The notes beneath the pieces were generated by a model. The model saw nothing but the letters and a program-made list of their open reading frames with translations, made no database searches and had not been told where the DNA came from. From contig CALCDJ010000078.1 of assembly GCA_937900135.1 (NCBI GenBank), positions 62,001 to 126,000 of the forward strand: a stretch of 64,000 nt of DNA, in the 5' to 3' direction. The stretch is from an uncultured Blautia sp. (lineage in GTDB: Bacteria; Bacillota; Clostridia; Lachnospirales; Lachnospiraceae). Shown here piece after piece: positions 32,628 through 41,365 of this stretch (positions are counted from its first letter, which is position 1; the number at the start of each line of letters is the position of its first letter). Made by a program: the position numbers and the translations under genes.

Positions 32628-33425
32628 CTAAACTGTAATTAATTCTGATATGCCATCCCTTTTTGCCACCTGGATCTTAAAATCCCGGGATTTGTAAGGG
32701 TTGTCACCAAGGGTAACTTCTGAACATACGGTTTCATACGCCAGCTCTTCATAGTTATTTTCTTTGCTTAAATGGCCAAGAAAAACCGCCTTCAGATTGT
32801 CATGGAGAAGCCTGCAGAGAAGTCTGCCTGCATTTTCATTGGACAAATGTCCTCTGTCCCCCAAAATTCTCTGTTTCAGATAATAAGGGTATTTCCCCAC
32901 CTGAAGCATTCGGATATCATGATTCGCCTCCAGAAGCAGCGCATCCAGATGCTGAAGATTTTCCACAATATACTCGTTATATTTTCCAAGGTCCGTTGCG
33001 ATTCCCACAGACTGCTGTCCACATTCCAGACGATATCCCACCGGATGGGCGGCATCATGAGGGATGCTAAAGGGATTGATCCGAAGATCTTTGATAAAAA
33101 AAGGCTCATCTTCCCGGATTTCCCGAAAAATCCCTTCTGGAATTTTTCCCAGGGAACTCATACGGGACATGGCGTCCACCGTTCCTCCGGTTGCATAAAT
33201 GGGAATCTCATATTTTCTGGCAATCACCCCGATGCCCTTGATGTGATCGGAATGCTCATGGGTAATCAGAATACCGTCAATATCTTTTCCCGACAGGTCA
33301 ATGCTGTTTAAACCCTGTTCCATTTTTTTTCCGCTGATTCCCACATCCACCAGAACATGGGCCTTTTCTGAACCAACGTAAATACAGTTTCCGCTGCTGC
33401 CGCTGGCTATACTGCAAAATCTCAT
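32628..33425 (-). CDS. MBL-fold metal-dependent hydrolase (YycJ-like)
   Basis: 265 residues from the ATG at 33425, which overlaps the coaE stop as ATGA; the longer frame would lie inside coaE. Metallo-beta-lactamase fold with HEHSDHIKGI, IPHDA, ATDLG, and GHLSKENN. YycJ-type proteins are proposed 5'-exonucleases in DNA repair; the position beside polA and coaE is at least compatible. No walK/walR genes are nearby. Confidence 0.88.
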   Translation of the reverse strand: MRFCSIASGSSGNCIYVGSEKAHVLVDVGISGKKMEQGLNSIDLSGKDIDGILITHEHSDHIKGIGVIARKYEIPIYATGGTVDAMSRMSSLGKIPEGIFREIREDEPFFIKDLRINPFSIPHDAAHPVGYRLECGQQSVGIATDLGKYNEYIVENLQHLDALLLEANHDIRMLQVGKYPYYLKQRILGDRGHLSNENAGRLLCRLLHDNLKAVFLGHLSKENNYEELAYETVCSEVTLGDNPYKSRDFKIQVAKRDGISELITV

Positions 33426-34012
33426 TTTTCTGCTATTCCTTCCCGGATCTGCCGGCAGGTTGCCCACAGGTCCCCGTTGTTTTCAATGACATAATCTGCG
33501 TGCGCCCGGAAAAACTCTTCTGATGCCTGGCTCTTTATGATTTCCTTCGCCTTCGCTTCTGTATATCCTCTGCTTTCCATAAGACGCTCTATACGGATTT
33601 TTTCCTCTGTATGAATGTACCAGACTGTATCGCAGAAGTTCTCGTAATGATCCTCAAAGAAAAGAGCAGCCTCTACAACAAAAAGTTCTCTTCCTCTCGC
33701 CTTTTCTTCTTCCAGACGGTCCAGGATATAGGATTTAACTGCCGGATGGATCAGAGCATTTAGTTTTTCCCGCATTTCTTCATTCTTGAATACTACATCG
33801 GAAACCCGTCTCCGGTCAATGGTTTTGTCTTCTTTTTTGATATCTTTTCCAAAAAGGGCAAGAACAGGTTCGTAACAGCATGCGCCTGGCTCCATTACCT
33901 GATGCCCGACCTGATCCGCCTGAATCACATACGCACCCAGTTCTTTTTCCAGATAGGCAAGGACTGTACTTTTTCCCGCGCCTACTCCTCCTGTAATTCC
34001 AATCACTCTCAT
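33422..34012 (-). CDS. coaE: Dephospho-CoA kinase
   Basis: 196 residues from the ATG at 34012, one base after the polA stop; its ribosome site GAGG lies within polA. The P-loop GITGGVGAGKST and the DxV motif (IQADQVGHQVM) fit CoaE, which phosphorylates dephospho-CoA in the final step of CoA synthesis. An in-frame ATG five codons upstream is possible. polA-coaE adjacency is common in Clostridia. Confidence 0.97.
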   Translation of the reverse strand: MRVIGITGGVGAGKSTVLAYLEKELGAYVIQADQVGHQVMEPGACCYEPVLALFGKDIKKEDKTIDRRRVSDVVFKNEEMREKLNALIHPAVKSYILDRLEEEKARGRELFVVEAALFFEDHYENFCDTVWYIHTEEKIRIERLMESRGYTEAKAKEIIKSQASEEFFRAHADYVIENNGDLWATCRQIREGIAEK

Positions 34013-34013
34013 T

Positions 34014-36653
34014 TTATTTCGCCTCATACCAGCTGTTTCCCTGGTGCATATCCACTTCCAGTTCCACCAGAAGTTTTGCTGCGCCCTTCATTTCTTCTTC
34101 CAGTATCCGGGAAACCTGGTGAATTTCCTCTTTATGGGTTTCAATCAGTAACTCATCATGCACCTGAAGCACAAGGCGGGAACGGAGATGTTCTTCCTGA
34201 AGCCGTTTCTCTACCCGGTTCATGGCAATTTTAATAATATCTGCGGCAGTTCCCTGAATGGGCGAATTCATGGCCACACGTTCTCCGAAGGAACGCTGCA
34301 TAAAATTACTGGATTTCAGCTCTGGTACCGGACGGCGGCGACCAAACATGGTAACCACATACCCCTGTTCCCTTCCATGTTCCACCTGCTCATCCAGAAA
34401 GCCTTTGATTTTGGGATAGGTTTCAAAGTAATTCTCAATATATTCTGCAGCTTCCTTTCGGGTAATACTCAAATCCTGGCTCAGCCCAAAGGAACTGATT
34501 CCGTATACAATTCCAAAATTCACTGCCTTGGCATTTCTTCTCTGAAGTTCTGTCACTTCCTCAAAAGGAACATGGAATACCTGAGAGGCAGTAAGGCGGT
34601 GAATATCCTGCGCTTCCCGGTATGCCTGGATCAGCTTTTCATCTCCGGACATATGCGCCAGCACTCGCAGTTCAATCTGAGAATAATCTGCATCCAGAAA
34701 TACATAGCCATCTTCCGGTACAAATACTTTCCGGATCAGTCTTCCCAGCTCCATGCGTACGGGAATGTTCTGCAAATTCGGTTCGGTACTGCTGATTCGG
34801 CCCGTGGCTGTAATCGTCTGGTGGAAGGTCGTATGAATTCGTCCATCCTCCTCAATCACCTGCGCCAGTCCATCTGCGTATGTGGATTTCAGCTTGGTCA
34901 GCTGACGGTATTCCAGAATATCATTAACAATCGGCTGCTGGGGAGCCAGTTTTTCCAGAATATCTGCCGCTGTAGAATAACCGGTCTTTGTCTTTTTTCC
35001 TCCTGGAATTCCCATTTTTTCAAACAGGATCACACCCAGCTGCTTGGGAGAATTGATGTTAAATTCCTCTCCTGCCTGCTGGTAAATCAGCTGTTCCAGT
35101 TCCCGAATCCGCACAGTCAGCTGTTCTCCATATTCCCTGAGTTCTTCTCCCTTTACCCGGATTCCCCGTTTTTCCATGGAATCCAGTGTAAAAATAAGAG
35201 GAAGCTCAATTTCCCGGTAAACCCCTTCCATTCCTGTTTCCTGCAATGCATTCTCAATGGGCTCCCTGCATTCCAGTGAAACATACGCCTGGTAGCAGGC
35301 AAAGGTTCCAAGCCCTTCTGCCCCTTCTTCCCATGCCTTACGGAAGGTCTGTTTTCCCAGCAGCTCCTCTCTGGATGGAAGAAGTTTTCCTCCCAGATAT
35401 TCTCTGGCCAGATCTTCACTGGTATAAGCAGCTTTCAGCGGATTCAAAAGATATGCACCTACTCCGGCATCAAATACAGGGGTTTCTGGAGCAATCGTCA
35501 CTTTTTTCAGCAGGCTTTTGATATCCATGCTGCAAATAACTGTTTTTTGAGAAAGGGCTTCCAGCCTTGTCACCAGATATTCTTCGGTAATCATGCCGCC
35601 GACTGGAATGTAATAGACCTCGCTGGCATCCAGGGCAAGACCCAGACCGTATGCCGCTCCTCCTTCCAGAAGAAGAGCCACACCCACAGCAGGCTTTTCC
35701 AAAGCCTTTTCAAAAAGTGATTCTGCACCTGTGAGCTCTTCACAGGTAAAAAATTCGTCTGCCAATCCCTCTTCTGCTACAACGACCTGATCAAATCTTC
35801 CCAGAAGATTTTTAAATTCCAGACGCTGACAGAGTTCATACGCTTCCTTTGTATATAAATCACCCAGACGGGCCTGTTCATAAGAAAACTCCAGAGGTAC
35901 ATGAACCTCAATGGTAGCCAGAGTTTTACTAAGCACCGCAAGGGGATAATGCTCTCTTAAGGATTCTCTTGCCTTGTTGGGTTTCACTTCTTCCAGATGA
36001 TCATGGGCATTTTCAATGGAGCCAAACTCCACCACCAGCTTCGTCGCTGTCTTCTCTCCCACACCTGGAATACCTGGAATATTATCTGAAGCATCCCCCA
36101 TCAGGGCCTTCAGTTCTATAATCTGAGGTGGCGTCACCTGATACTTCTCCAGAACCTCCTGGGTATGATAATTCTCTATGGTGGTTTTCCCTCTTACTGT
36201 TTTCGGAAGACGGATCATAACCCGGTCTGTGGCAAGCTGAAGAAGGTCACGGTCACCGGAAAGAATGGTTACCTCCATCCCTTTCTCTTCGCTTCTTCTG
36301 GCCAGAGTCCCCAAAAGGTCATCTGCCTCATAGCCTTCCATGGTTACCACAGAAATCCCCATAGCAGTCAGCATCTCCTTCATAAGGGGAACCTGCTCTC
36401 TAAGTTCCTGGGGCATTCCTTTCCGGGTTCCTTTGTATGCTTCATACATCTTATGGCGGAAGGTTGGCGCATGGAGATCGAAAGCAACGGTGAGATATTC
36501 CGGTTTTTCTTCTTCCAGAATCCGGAAGAGAATATTCAGAAATCCGTATACAGCTCCCGTATGCGCGCCTTCTGCGTTGGTCAGATCGGGAAGGCCATAA
36601 AATGCGCGATTTAAAATACTATGGCCATCGATCAATAAAATTTTTTCACTCAT
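34014..36653 (-). CDS. polA: DNA polymerase I
   Basis: 879 residues from the ATG at 36653 (AGGAGG). Domains: 5'-3' exonuclease (1-290; LLIDGHSILNRAFYGLP, GYEADDLLGT, LMGDASDNIPGIPGVGEKTA), central 3'-5' exonuclease-like domain (about 310-490), and polymerase A domain (about 510-879; DADYSQIELRVLAHMSGD, KAVNFGIVYGISSFGLSQDL, LQVHDELLIE). The 3'-5' domain lacks the canonical DxE metal ligands (it reads VGVALLLEGGAAYGLGL where FDTETD is expected), so proofreading is probably lost, as in Taq and B. subtilis Pol I. Confidence 0.98.
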   Translation of the reverse strand: MSEKILLIDGHSILNRAFYGLPDLTNAEGAHTGAVYGFLNILFRILEEEKPEYLTVAFDLHAPTFRHKMYEAYKGTRKGMPQELREQVPLMKEMLTAMGISVVTMEGYEADDLLGTLARRSEEKGMEVTILSGDRDLLQLATDRVMIRLPKTVRGKTTIENYHTQEVLEKYQVTPPQIIELKALMGDASDNIPGIPGVGEKTATKLVVEFGSIENAHDHLEEVKPNKARESLREHYPLAVLSKTLATIEVHVPLEFSYEQARLGDLYTKEAYELCQRLEFKNLLGRFDQVVVAEEGLADEFFTCEELTGAESLFEKALEKPAVGVALLLEGGAAYGLGLALDASEVYYIPVGGMITEEYLVTRLEALSQKTVICSMDIKSLLKKVTIAPETPVFDAGVGAYLLNPLKAAYTSEDLAREYLGGKLLPSREELLGKQTFRKAWEEGAEGLGTFACYQAYVSLECREPIENALQETGMEGVYREIELPLIFTLDSMEKRGIRVKGEELREYGEQLTVRIRELEQLIYQQAGEEFNINSPKQLGVILFEKMGIPGGKKTKTGYSTAADILEKLAPQQPIVNDILEYRQLTKLKSTYADGLAQVIEEDGRIHTTFHQTITATGRISSTEPNLQNIPVRMELGRLIRKVFVPEDGYVFLDADYSQIELRVLAHMSGDEKLIQAYREAQDIHRLTASQVFHVPFEEVTELQRRNAKAVNFGIVYGISSFGLSQDLSITRKEAAEYIENYFETYPKIKGFLDEQVEHGREQGYVVTMFGRRRPVPELKSSNFMQRSFGERVAMNSPIQGTAADIIKIAMNRVEKRLQEEHLRSRLVLQVHDELLIETHKEEIHQVSRILEEEMKGAAKLLVELEVDMHQGNSWYEAK

Positions 36654-36696
36654 GTGTTCCTCCTGCTGTCGTTTTTTGCTTTTCCATACATCAGAC

Positions 36697-37044
36697 TTAC
36701 ACAAATGCGCCAGTCTCCACAACTACATAAATCAAAAGAGCGGCAAGAGCGCCCAAAAGCAAAAAGACCCCGATTGCCTCCAGCGCCCAGATGATCTTTT
36801 TCTTTTTTACATGCCTTCTGGCGCGGCGCAAATCCTGTTCCAGAAGATTTTTAAAGTCAAATATGTCCTCTTCCTGATTTTCGTCCAAAAGCTCCACGGC
36901 ATTGTGGACAATGTAATAGGTTTCCAGCTCCTCATAACAGGAAGAGCAGGTCTGAATATGCTCCAAAAACAATTCCAACTCATATATGGTCAGGGTGCCA
37001 CTGATATAACGGGTCACCATGCTCTCTGCCAAATGACAGTCCAT
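36697..37044 (-). CDS. Zinc-finger (zf-HC2-like) single-pass membrane protein
   Basis: 115 residues. N-terminal HxxxCxxC-like motif (MDCHLAESMVTRYISG ... LEHIQTCSSCYEELE) matches the anti-sigma zinc finger. A basic linker (RRARRHVKKKK) and one transmembrane helix (IIWALEAIGVFLLLGALAALLIYVVVE) follow, with a very short outside tail. Domain order is that of an anti-sigma factor, but no ECF sigma gene is adjacent. First gene of the polA-coaE run, 43 bases before polA. Confidence 0.85.
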   Translation of the reverse strand: MDCHLAESMVTRYISGTLTIYELELFLEHIQTCSSCYEELETYYIVHNAVELLDENQEEDIFDFKNLLEQDLRRARRHVKKKKIIWALEAIGVFLLLGALAALLIYVVVETGAFV

Positions 37045-37103
37045 CCTCTCTTCCCTCCTTTGGAAGTTTCGCTGCCTTTTGCAACGAAGTTTATTTCTTT
37101 TTG

Positions 37104-37132
37104 ATTATAACGGAATAGACGGGAAAAGACAA
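37104..37132 (-). promoter_or_regulatory. Promoter of the zf-HC2/polA operon
   Basis: Minus strand TTGTCT, 17 bases, TATAAT. It is interleaved with the thioesterase promoter on the other strand. Confidence 0.6.
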
Positions 37133-37145
37133 GCTATGTTATAAT
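37117..37145 (+). promoter_or_regulatory. Promoter of the thioesterase gene
   Basis: TATAAT at 37140-37145 with a poor -35 near 37117, so it may be weak or regulated. Confidence 0.45.
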
Positions 37146-37176
37146 GCAAAGAAAAGACAAACGAGGTGTCAGTCAT

Positions 37177-37599
37177 ATGAAGACCTTTACTTACACGCAC
37201 AAGACTCAGTATTACGAAACGGATCAGATGGGCGTTATCCACCATTCCAACTATATCCGCTGGTTTGAAGAGGCCCGGGTATACTTCCTGGAACAGATTG
37301 GATATTCCTATCAGCGAATCGAAAAAGAATTAAAGCTGATCAGCCCGGTTCTGGAAGCCAACTGTCAGTATCGCTCCATGGTATACTTCGGAGACGAAGT
37401 AGATATCACCCTTCGGGTGGAGGCTACCAATGGCATCCGGCTGAAATTTTCTTACGAAGTGCGGGATCATCAGACCCATGAACTTCGCACCACAGGTTCC
37501 ACCAAGCATTGTTTTCTGGATGAAAAAGGATCTCCGGTATCCCTGAAAAAGGTGCAGCCAGAACTTTACGCCATCCTAAAAGAATGCGCAGAAATCTGA
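37177..37599 (+). CDS. Hotdog-fold acyl-CoA thioesterase (YbgC-like)
   Basis: 140 residues from the ATG at 37177 (GAGGTG upstream). 4-hydroxybenzoyl-CoA thioesterase family: YYETDQMGVIHHSNYIRWFEEAR contains the catalytic Asp and His region. Acts on an unknown acyl-CoA in the cytoplasm. Single gene with its own terminator. Confidence 0.92.
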   Translation: MKTFTYTHKTQYYETDQMGVIHHSNYIRWFEEARVYFLEQIGYSYQRIEKELKLISPVLEANCQYRSMVYFGDEVDITLRVEATNGIRLKFSYEVRDHQTHELRTTGSTKHCFLDEKGSPVSLKKVQPELYAILKECAEI

Positions 37600-37613
37600 T
37601 TCCCCAAGAAAAA

Positions 37614-37655
37614 GGCATCCCTGCATTTGGTATGTTCCAAGCAGGAATGCCTTTT
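37614..37655. terminator. Terminator between the thioesterase gene and ftsH
   Basis: GGCATCCCTGC at 37614-37624 pairs with GCAGGAATGCC at 37641-37651, one mismatch; T4 follows on plus and A5 flanks for minus. Confidence 0.85.
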
Positions 37656-37658
37656 CTT

Positions 37659-39533
37659 TTATGCTTCTGTCTCGCTTTCTTCCTTCTGTTCCACAGCTGG
37701 TGTGGGCTGTTCCAGAATCTTCATAAACTCATCTCCGGTGATGGTTTCATGCTCATAAAGATACTGGGCCAGTTCATGAAGCTTTCCTATGTTGTCCTTC
37801 AGAATCTGGAGCGCCTTCTCATGCTGTCTGCGCACCAGTTCCACAACCTTCTTATCCAGAGTTGTCTGGGTTTCAAAGGAGCAGGCAAGGCTGGAATCTC
37901 CACCAAGATACTGGTTGCTCATACTCTCCATGGCCACCATATCAAACTCATCACTCATACCATATCTGGAAATCATGGCTCTGGCAATTTTGGTAGCCTG
38001 CTCAATATCGTTGGATGCGCCTGTGGTAATGAAATGGAAGATCAGTTCCTCAGCAGCTCGTCCACCGGTGAAGGTGGCGATCTTATTCTCCAGTTCCTCC
38101 TTGGTCATAAGGAAGTGTTCCTTCTCGTCTACCTGCATGGTATATCCCAAAGCCCCTGAAGTACGAGGGATAATGGTGATCTTATGCACCGGTGCAGATT
38201 CTGTCTGCTTGGCTGCTACCAGCGCATGACCAATCTCATGGTAGGATACGATCAGTTTTTCCTTATTGGAAAGTACACGGTTCTTCTTCTGATAACCAGC
38301 GATAACAACCTCGATACTCTCCTCAAAATCTGCCTGTGTGGCAAATTTTCTGCCGTCACGGACTGCACGAAGGGCTGCCTCATTCACGATGTTGGCAAGT
38401 TCTGCACCGGAAGCGCCGGCTGCTGCCTTTGCAATCTCATCGAAACGAACACTGTCGGAAATTCGGATCTTCTTGGCATGTACCTTCAGGATTTCTTCTC
38501 GTCCCTGAAGATCCGGAAGCTCTACCGGAATTCTCCGGTCAAAACGTCCCGGTCTTAAAAGTGCCGGGTCCAGGGAATCCGGACGGTTGGTTGCCGCCAG
38601 AATGACCACGCCCTTAGAGCCATCAAAACCATCCATCTCTGTGAGAAGCTGGTTCAAGGTCTGCTCACGCTCATCATTTCCTCCAGAAAATCCAGCGCCA
38701 TCACGCTTCTTACCAATGGTATCAATCTCGTCAATAAACACAATACAGGGAGCCTTCTCATTGGCCTGCTTAAACAGGTCACGCACCTTGGCTGCACCCA
38801 TACCCACAAACATCTCCACAAATTCCGAACCGGAAATGGAGAAGAAGGGAACTTCCGCCTCACCTGCAACTGCCTTGGCAAGAAGGGTCTTACCTGTTCC
38901 GGGAGGGCCTACCAAAAGCGCGCCCTTAGGCATAGAGGCACCGATTTCCGTATATTTCTGAGGATTGTGCAGATAATCTACGATTTCTGTAAGCAGTTCC
39001 TTGGCTTCATCCTCGCCGGCCACATCGGAAAACTTGATTCCTGTAGAAGACTTCACATAGACCTTGGCATTGCTCTTGCCAAAGGACATTGCGCCTCCCG
39101 GACCGCCGCCCATGGAATTCATCATCTTCTTACTGAGCCAGCGCCCAATGAAGATAAAGATTACAATGGGGATGAGATAACTTAAAATAATACTTAAAAA
39201 TACAGACTGGGTAGCCGGTTCTGCTGCTTCCATCTTCACCCCGGCTTCATCCAGTGTTTTTACAAGATCCGGATAATTCATAGCAACGGTCTTACACATG
39301 GTTTCCACACCATTGACCTGCGCTGAATAGTAAATATAGTCTCCGTCTACGGTAACTTCTGTTACATTTCCACGTTCCACATTATTCAGAAAGGTGCTGT
39401 AATCTGTCTTTTTCACACTTCCTTCCCGAAGCATAGGGAGCACAAAAAAGTTCAACAGAAGAATAACTACGGCCACAATGATATAATAAATATATATGGG
39501 CCTTTTTTCTGGTTTTTTGTCACCAAGATTCAT
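37659..39533 (-). CDS. ftsH: ATP-dependent zinc metalloprotease FtsH
   Basis: 624 residues from the ATG at 39533 (GGAGG). Two N-terminal transmembrane helices (about 13-35 and 110-130) flank an outside domain; then an AAA domain (GPPGTGKTLLAKAVAGEA, IVFIDEIDTIGKKR, LLRPGRFDRR) and an M41 protease domain with the zinc motif HEIGH. Degrades misassembled membrane proteins. Monocistronic by spacing. Confidence 0.99.
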   Translation of the reverse strand: MNLGDKKPEKRPIYIYYIIVAVVILLLNFFVLPMLREGSVKKTDYSTFLNNVERGNVTEVTVDGDYIYYSAQVNGVETMCKTVAMNYPDLVKTLDEAGVKMEAAEPATQSVFLSIILSYLIPIVIFIFIGRWLSKKMMNSMGGGPGGAMSFGKSNAKVYVKSSTGIKFSDVAGEDEAKELLTEIVDYLHNPQKYTEIGASMPKGALLVGPPGTGKTLLAKAVAGEAEVPFFSISGSEFVEMFVGMGAAKVRDLFKQANEKAPCIVFIDEIDTIGKKRDGAGFSGGNDEREQTLNQLLTEMDGFDGSKGVVILAATNRPDSLDPALLRPGRFDRRIPVELPDLQGREEILKVHAKKIRISDSVRFDEIAKAAAGASGAELANIVNEAALRAVRDGRKFATQADFEESIEVVIAGYQKKNRVLSNKEKLIVSYHEIGHALVAAKQTESAPVHKITIIPRTSGALGYTMQVDEKEHFLMTKEELENKIATFTGGRAAEELIFHFITTGASNDIEQATKIARAMISRYGMSDEFDMVAMESMSNQYLGGDSSLACSFETQTTLDKKVVELVRRQHEKALQILKDNIGKLHELAQYLYEHETITGDEFMKILEQPTPAVEQKEESETEA

Positions 39534-39754
39534 ATGCGTTTCCTCCATCTGTCGCTGACAGCTCAAATCTGTCAGAAACTCTTTTGCATTCAGAAAATCT
39601 CTTCTATATCAAGCAGAAAAGATAGAAAGGGGTTTTCTTAAAAGGTATCATAGCACTTTTCTTTTTTGTTTTCTATGGTTTCCAGACAGATTTCATAAAC
39701 TTTTCATACATTTACAAGTACCTCTGACATTTCTCAAAAAGTTTCAAAAAGTTC

Positions 39755-39783
39755 TTGCCTTATGACTCAGAGTATGGTATTAT
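39755..39783 (+). promoter_or_regulatory. Promoter of tRNA-Leu
   Basis: TTGCCT, 17 bases, TATTAT, with the -10 ending 16 bases before the mature tRNA 5' end. Confidence 0.65.
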
Positions 39784-39799
39784 AAATATCGGTTCAAAC

Positions 39800-39882
39800 G
39801 CCGGCGTGTCGGAATGGCAGACGAGGCAGACTCAAAATCTGTTGTGGGCAACCACGTGCGGGTTCAAGTCCCGCTGCCGGCA
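39800..39882 (+). tRNA. tRNA-Leu (anticodon CAA)
   Basis: 83 bases, class II with a long variable arm. Acceptor GCCGGCG pairs with TGCCGGC, discriminator A at 39882; anticodon stem GCAGA/TCTGT with loop CTCAAAA gives anticodon CAA at 39833-39835, reading UUG. T-arm GCGGG-TTCAAGT-CCCGC. The CCA end is not encoded. Confidence 0.97.
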
Positions 39883-39921
39883 TTTGAAATTTTTTAATAA
39901 CATTTCGTTTTTTATTTTGGG

Positions 39922-39967
39922 AATCCTGGATGGAAGCATTTTCATACTTCATCAGGATTTTTTTTAT
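39922..39967 (+). terminator. Terminator of tRNA-Leu
   Basis: AATCCTG-GATG-GAAG pairs with CTTCATCAGGATT (two bulged G) and runs into T8. Confidence 0.7.
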
Positions 39968-40013
39968 TGATCAGGAAAGTCGTACAAGAAAATACAACCA
40001 ATCCCCATTTCAA

Positions 40014-40064
40014 AACAGGCATACCGCAACGATCATAGCAATCGTCTGGTATGCCTGTTATTTT
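40014..40064. terminator. Terminator downstream of lysA
   Basis: Perfect 12-bp stem AACAGGCATACC/GGTATGCCTGTT (40014-40025 with 40048-40059) with an internal ACGAT/ATCGT helix; T5 on the plus side, TTTTG on the minus side. Confidence 0.8.
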
Positions 40065-40068
40065 TCTT

Positions 40069-41346
40069 CTATTTCTGTTCCATAATTTTTTCATAAATGG
40101 GGAAACAGTCAAAGGTTGCAAAATAATCCTCTGGTGTTTCTGCACGACGGATCAGTTCAAAGCTTCCATCCTCATGAAGAAGGATTTCTGCAGATTTCAG
40201 CTTACCGTTGTAATTGTATCCCATAGCAAAGCCATGCGCGCCGGTATCATGGATCACCAGAAGATCTCCGGTATCGATCTTCGGAAGATAACGGTCAATG
40301 GCGAACTTGTCGTTGTTCTCACAAAGGGAACCTGTTACATCATACATGTGATCGCATACCTGGTTTTCCTTACCCATCACGGTAATGTGGTGGTACGCGC
40401 CATACATGGCAGGACGCATCAGGTTTACTGCACATGCATCTACGCCAATATATTCCTTGTGGGTGTGCTTCTCATGGATGGCTTTGGTCACCAGGCATCC
40501 ATAAGGTCCCATCATAAAACGTCCAAGTTCTGTGTAAATTGCCACATCTCCCATACCAGCCGGGACAAGAACCTCCTCATATACCTTACGAACCCCCTCT
40601 CCGATTACACGGATGTCATTTGGGGTCTGATCCGGGCTATAAGGAATTCCAATACCGCCAGACAGATTGATGAATTTCACATGGGCGCCTGTTTCCTTCT
40701 GAAGTTTCACAGCCAGTTCAAACATGATCTTTGCAAGCATGGGATAATACTCATTGGTTACTGTATTGCTTGCAAGGAATGCATGGATTCCGAACTCTTC
40801 TGCTCCTTTTTCTTTCAGGATGCGAAAGGCTTCAAAAATCTGTTCTGTGGTCATTCCATATTTGGAATCTCCCGGGTTGTCCATAATATCATTGCTGATC
40901 TTAAAAAGTCCCCCTGGATTGTAACGACAGCTGATGGTTTTTGGGATATATCCCACCGCCCGCTCTACACATGATATATGAGTGATGTCATCCAGATTGA
41001 TAATTCCGCCAATCTCATTGGCATAGCGGAATTCTTCTTCCGGAGTGTCGTTGGAAGAAAACATCACGTCTCCTTCTTTGCAGCCCAGTGCCTTGGAAAG
41101 CATCAGTTCTGTCATGGAAGAACAGTCACAGCCACAGCCGTACTCCTGAAGAATTTTGATCAGGAACGGATTAGGAGTGGCTTTTACTGCAAAAAACTCT
41201 TTGAATCCCTTGTTCCATGCAAAAGCATCCTTCAATGCCTGTGCATTTTCCCGGATTCCTTTTTCGTCGTAAAGATGAAAGGGGGTTGGATACTGCGCAG
41301 TGATCTCCTGCAGCTTCTCCAGCGTGACAAATGGCTTTTTTTTCAT
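40069..41346 (-). CDS. lysA: Diaminopimelate decarboxylase
   Basis: 425 residues. PLP-dependent, alanine-racemase-like barrel: FFAVKATPNP carries the Schiff-base lysine (AVKAT instead of the common AVKAN), then NLSGGIGIPY, ELGRFMMGPYG, and RPAMYGAYHH; C-terminal beta domain with HDTGAHGFAMGYNYNG. It makes L-lysine from meso-diaminopimelate. Another group IV decarboxylase substrate cannot be ruled out. Lies 19 bases after pyk. Confidence 0.82.
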   Translation of the reverse strand: MKKKPFVTLEKLQEITAQYPTPFHLYDEKGIRENAQALKDAFAWNKGFKEFFAVKATPNPFLIKILQEYGCGCDCSSMTELMLSKALGCKEGDVMFSSNDTPEEEFRYANEIGGIINLDDITHISCVERAVGYIPKTISCRYNPGGLFKISNDIMDNPGDSKYGMTTEQIFEAFRILKEKGAEEFGIHAFLASNTVTNEYYPMLAKIMFELAVKLQKETGAHVKFINLSGGIGIPYSPDQTPNDIRVIGEGVRKVYEEVLVPAGMGDVAIYTELGRFMMGPYGCLVTKAIHEKHTHKEYIGVDACAVNLMRPAMYGAYHHITVMGKENQVCDHMYDVTGSLCENNDKFAIDRYLPKIDTGDLLVIHDTGAHGFAMGYNYNGKLKSAEILLHEDGSFELIRRAETPEDYFATFDCFPIYEKIMEQK

Positions 41347-41365
41347 AATAATCTCTCCTCGTTTG

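Noticed and set aside
34158..35279. 373-residue plus-strand open frame opposite polA
   Set aside because: Antisense shadow of a full-length, intact polA.
39567..39754. Additional RNA gene between ftsH and tRNA-Leu
   Set aside because: The stretch is AT-rich without a stable fold or tRNA-like elements.
40051..40974. 307-residue plus-strand open frame opposite lysA
   Set aside because: Antisense shadow; lysA shows all family motifs on the other strand.
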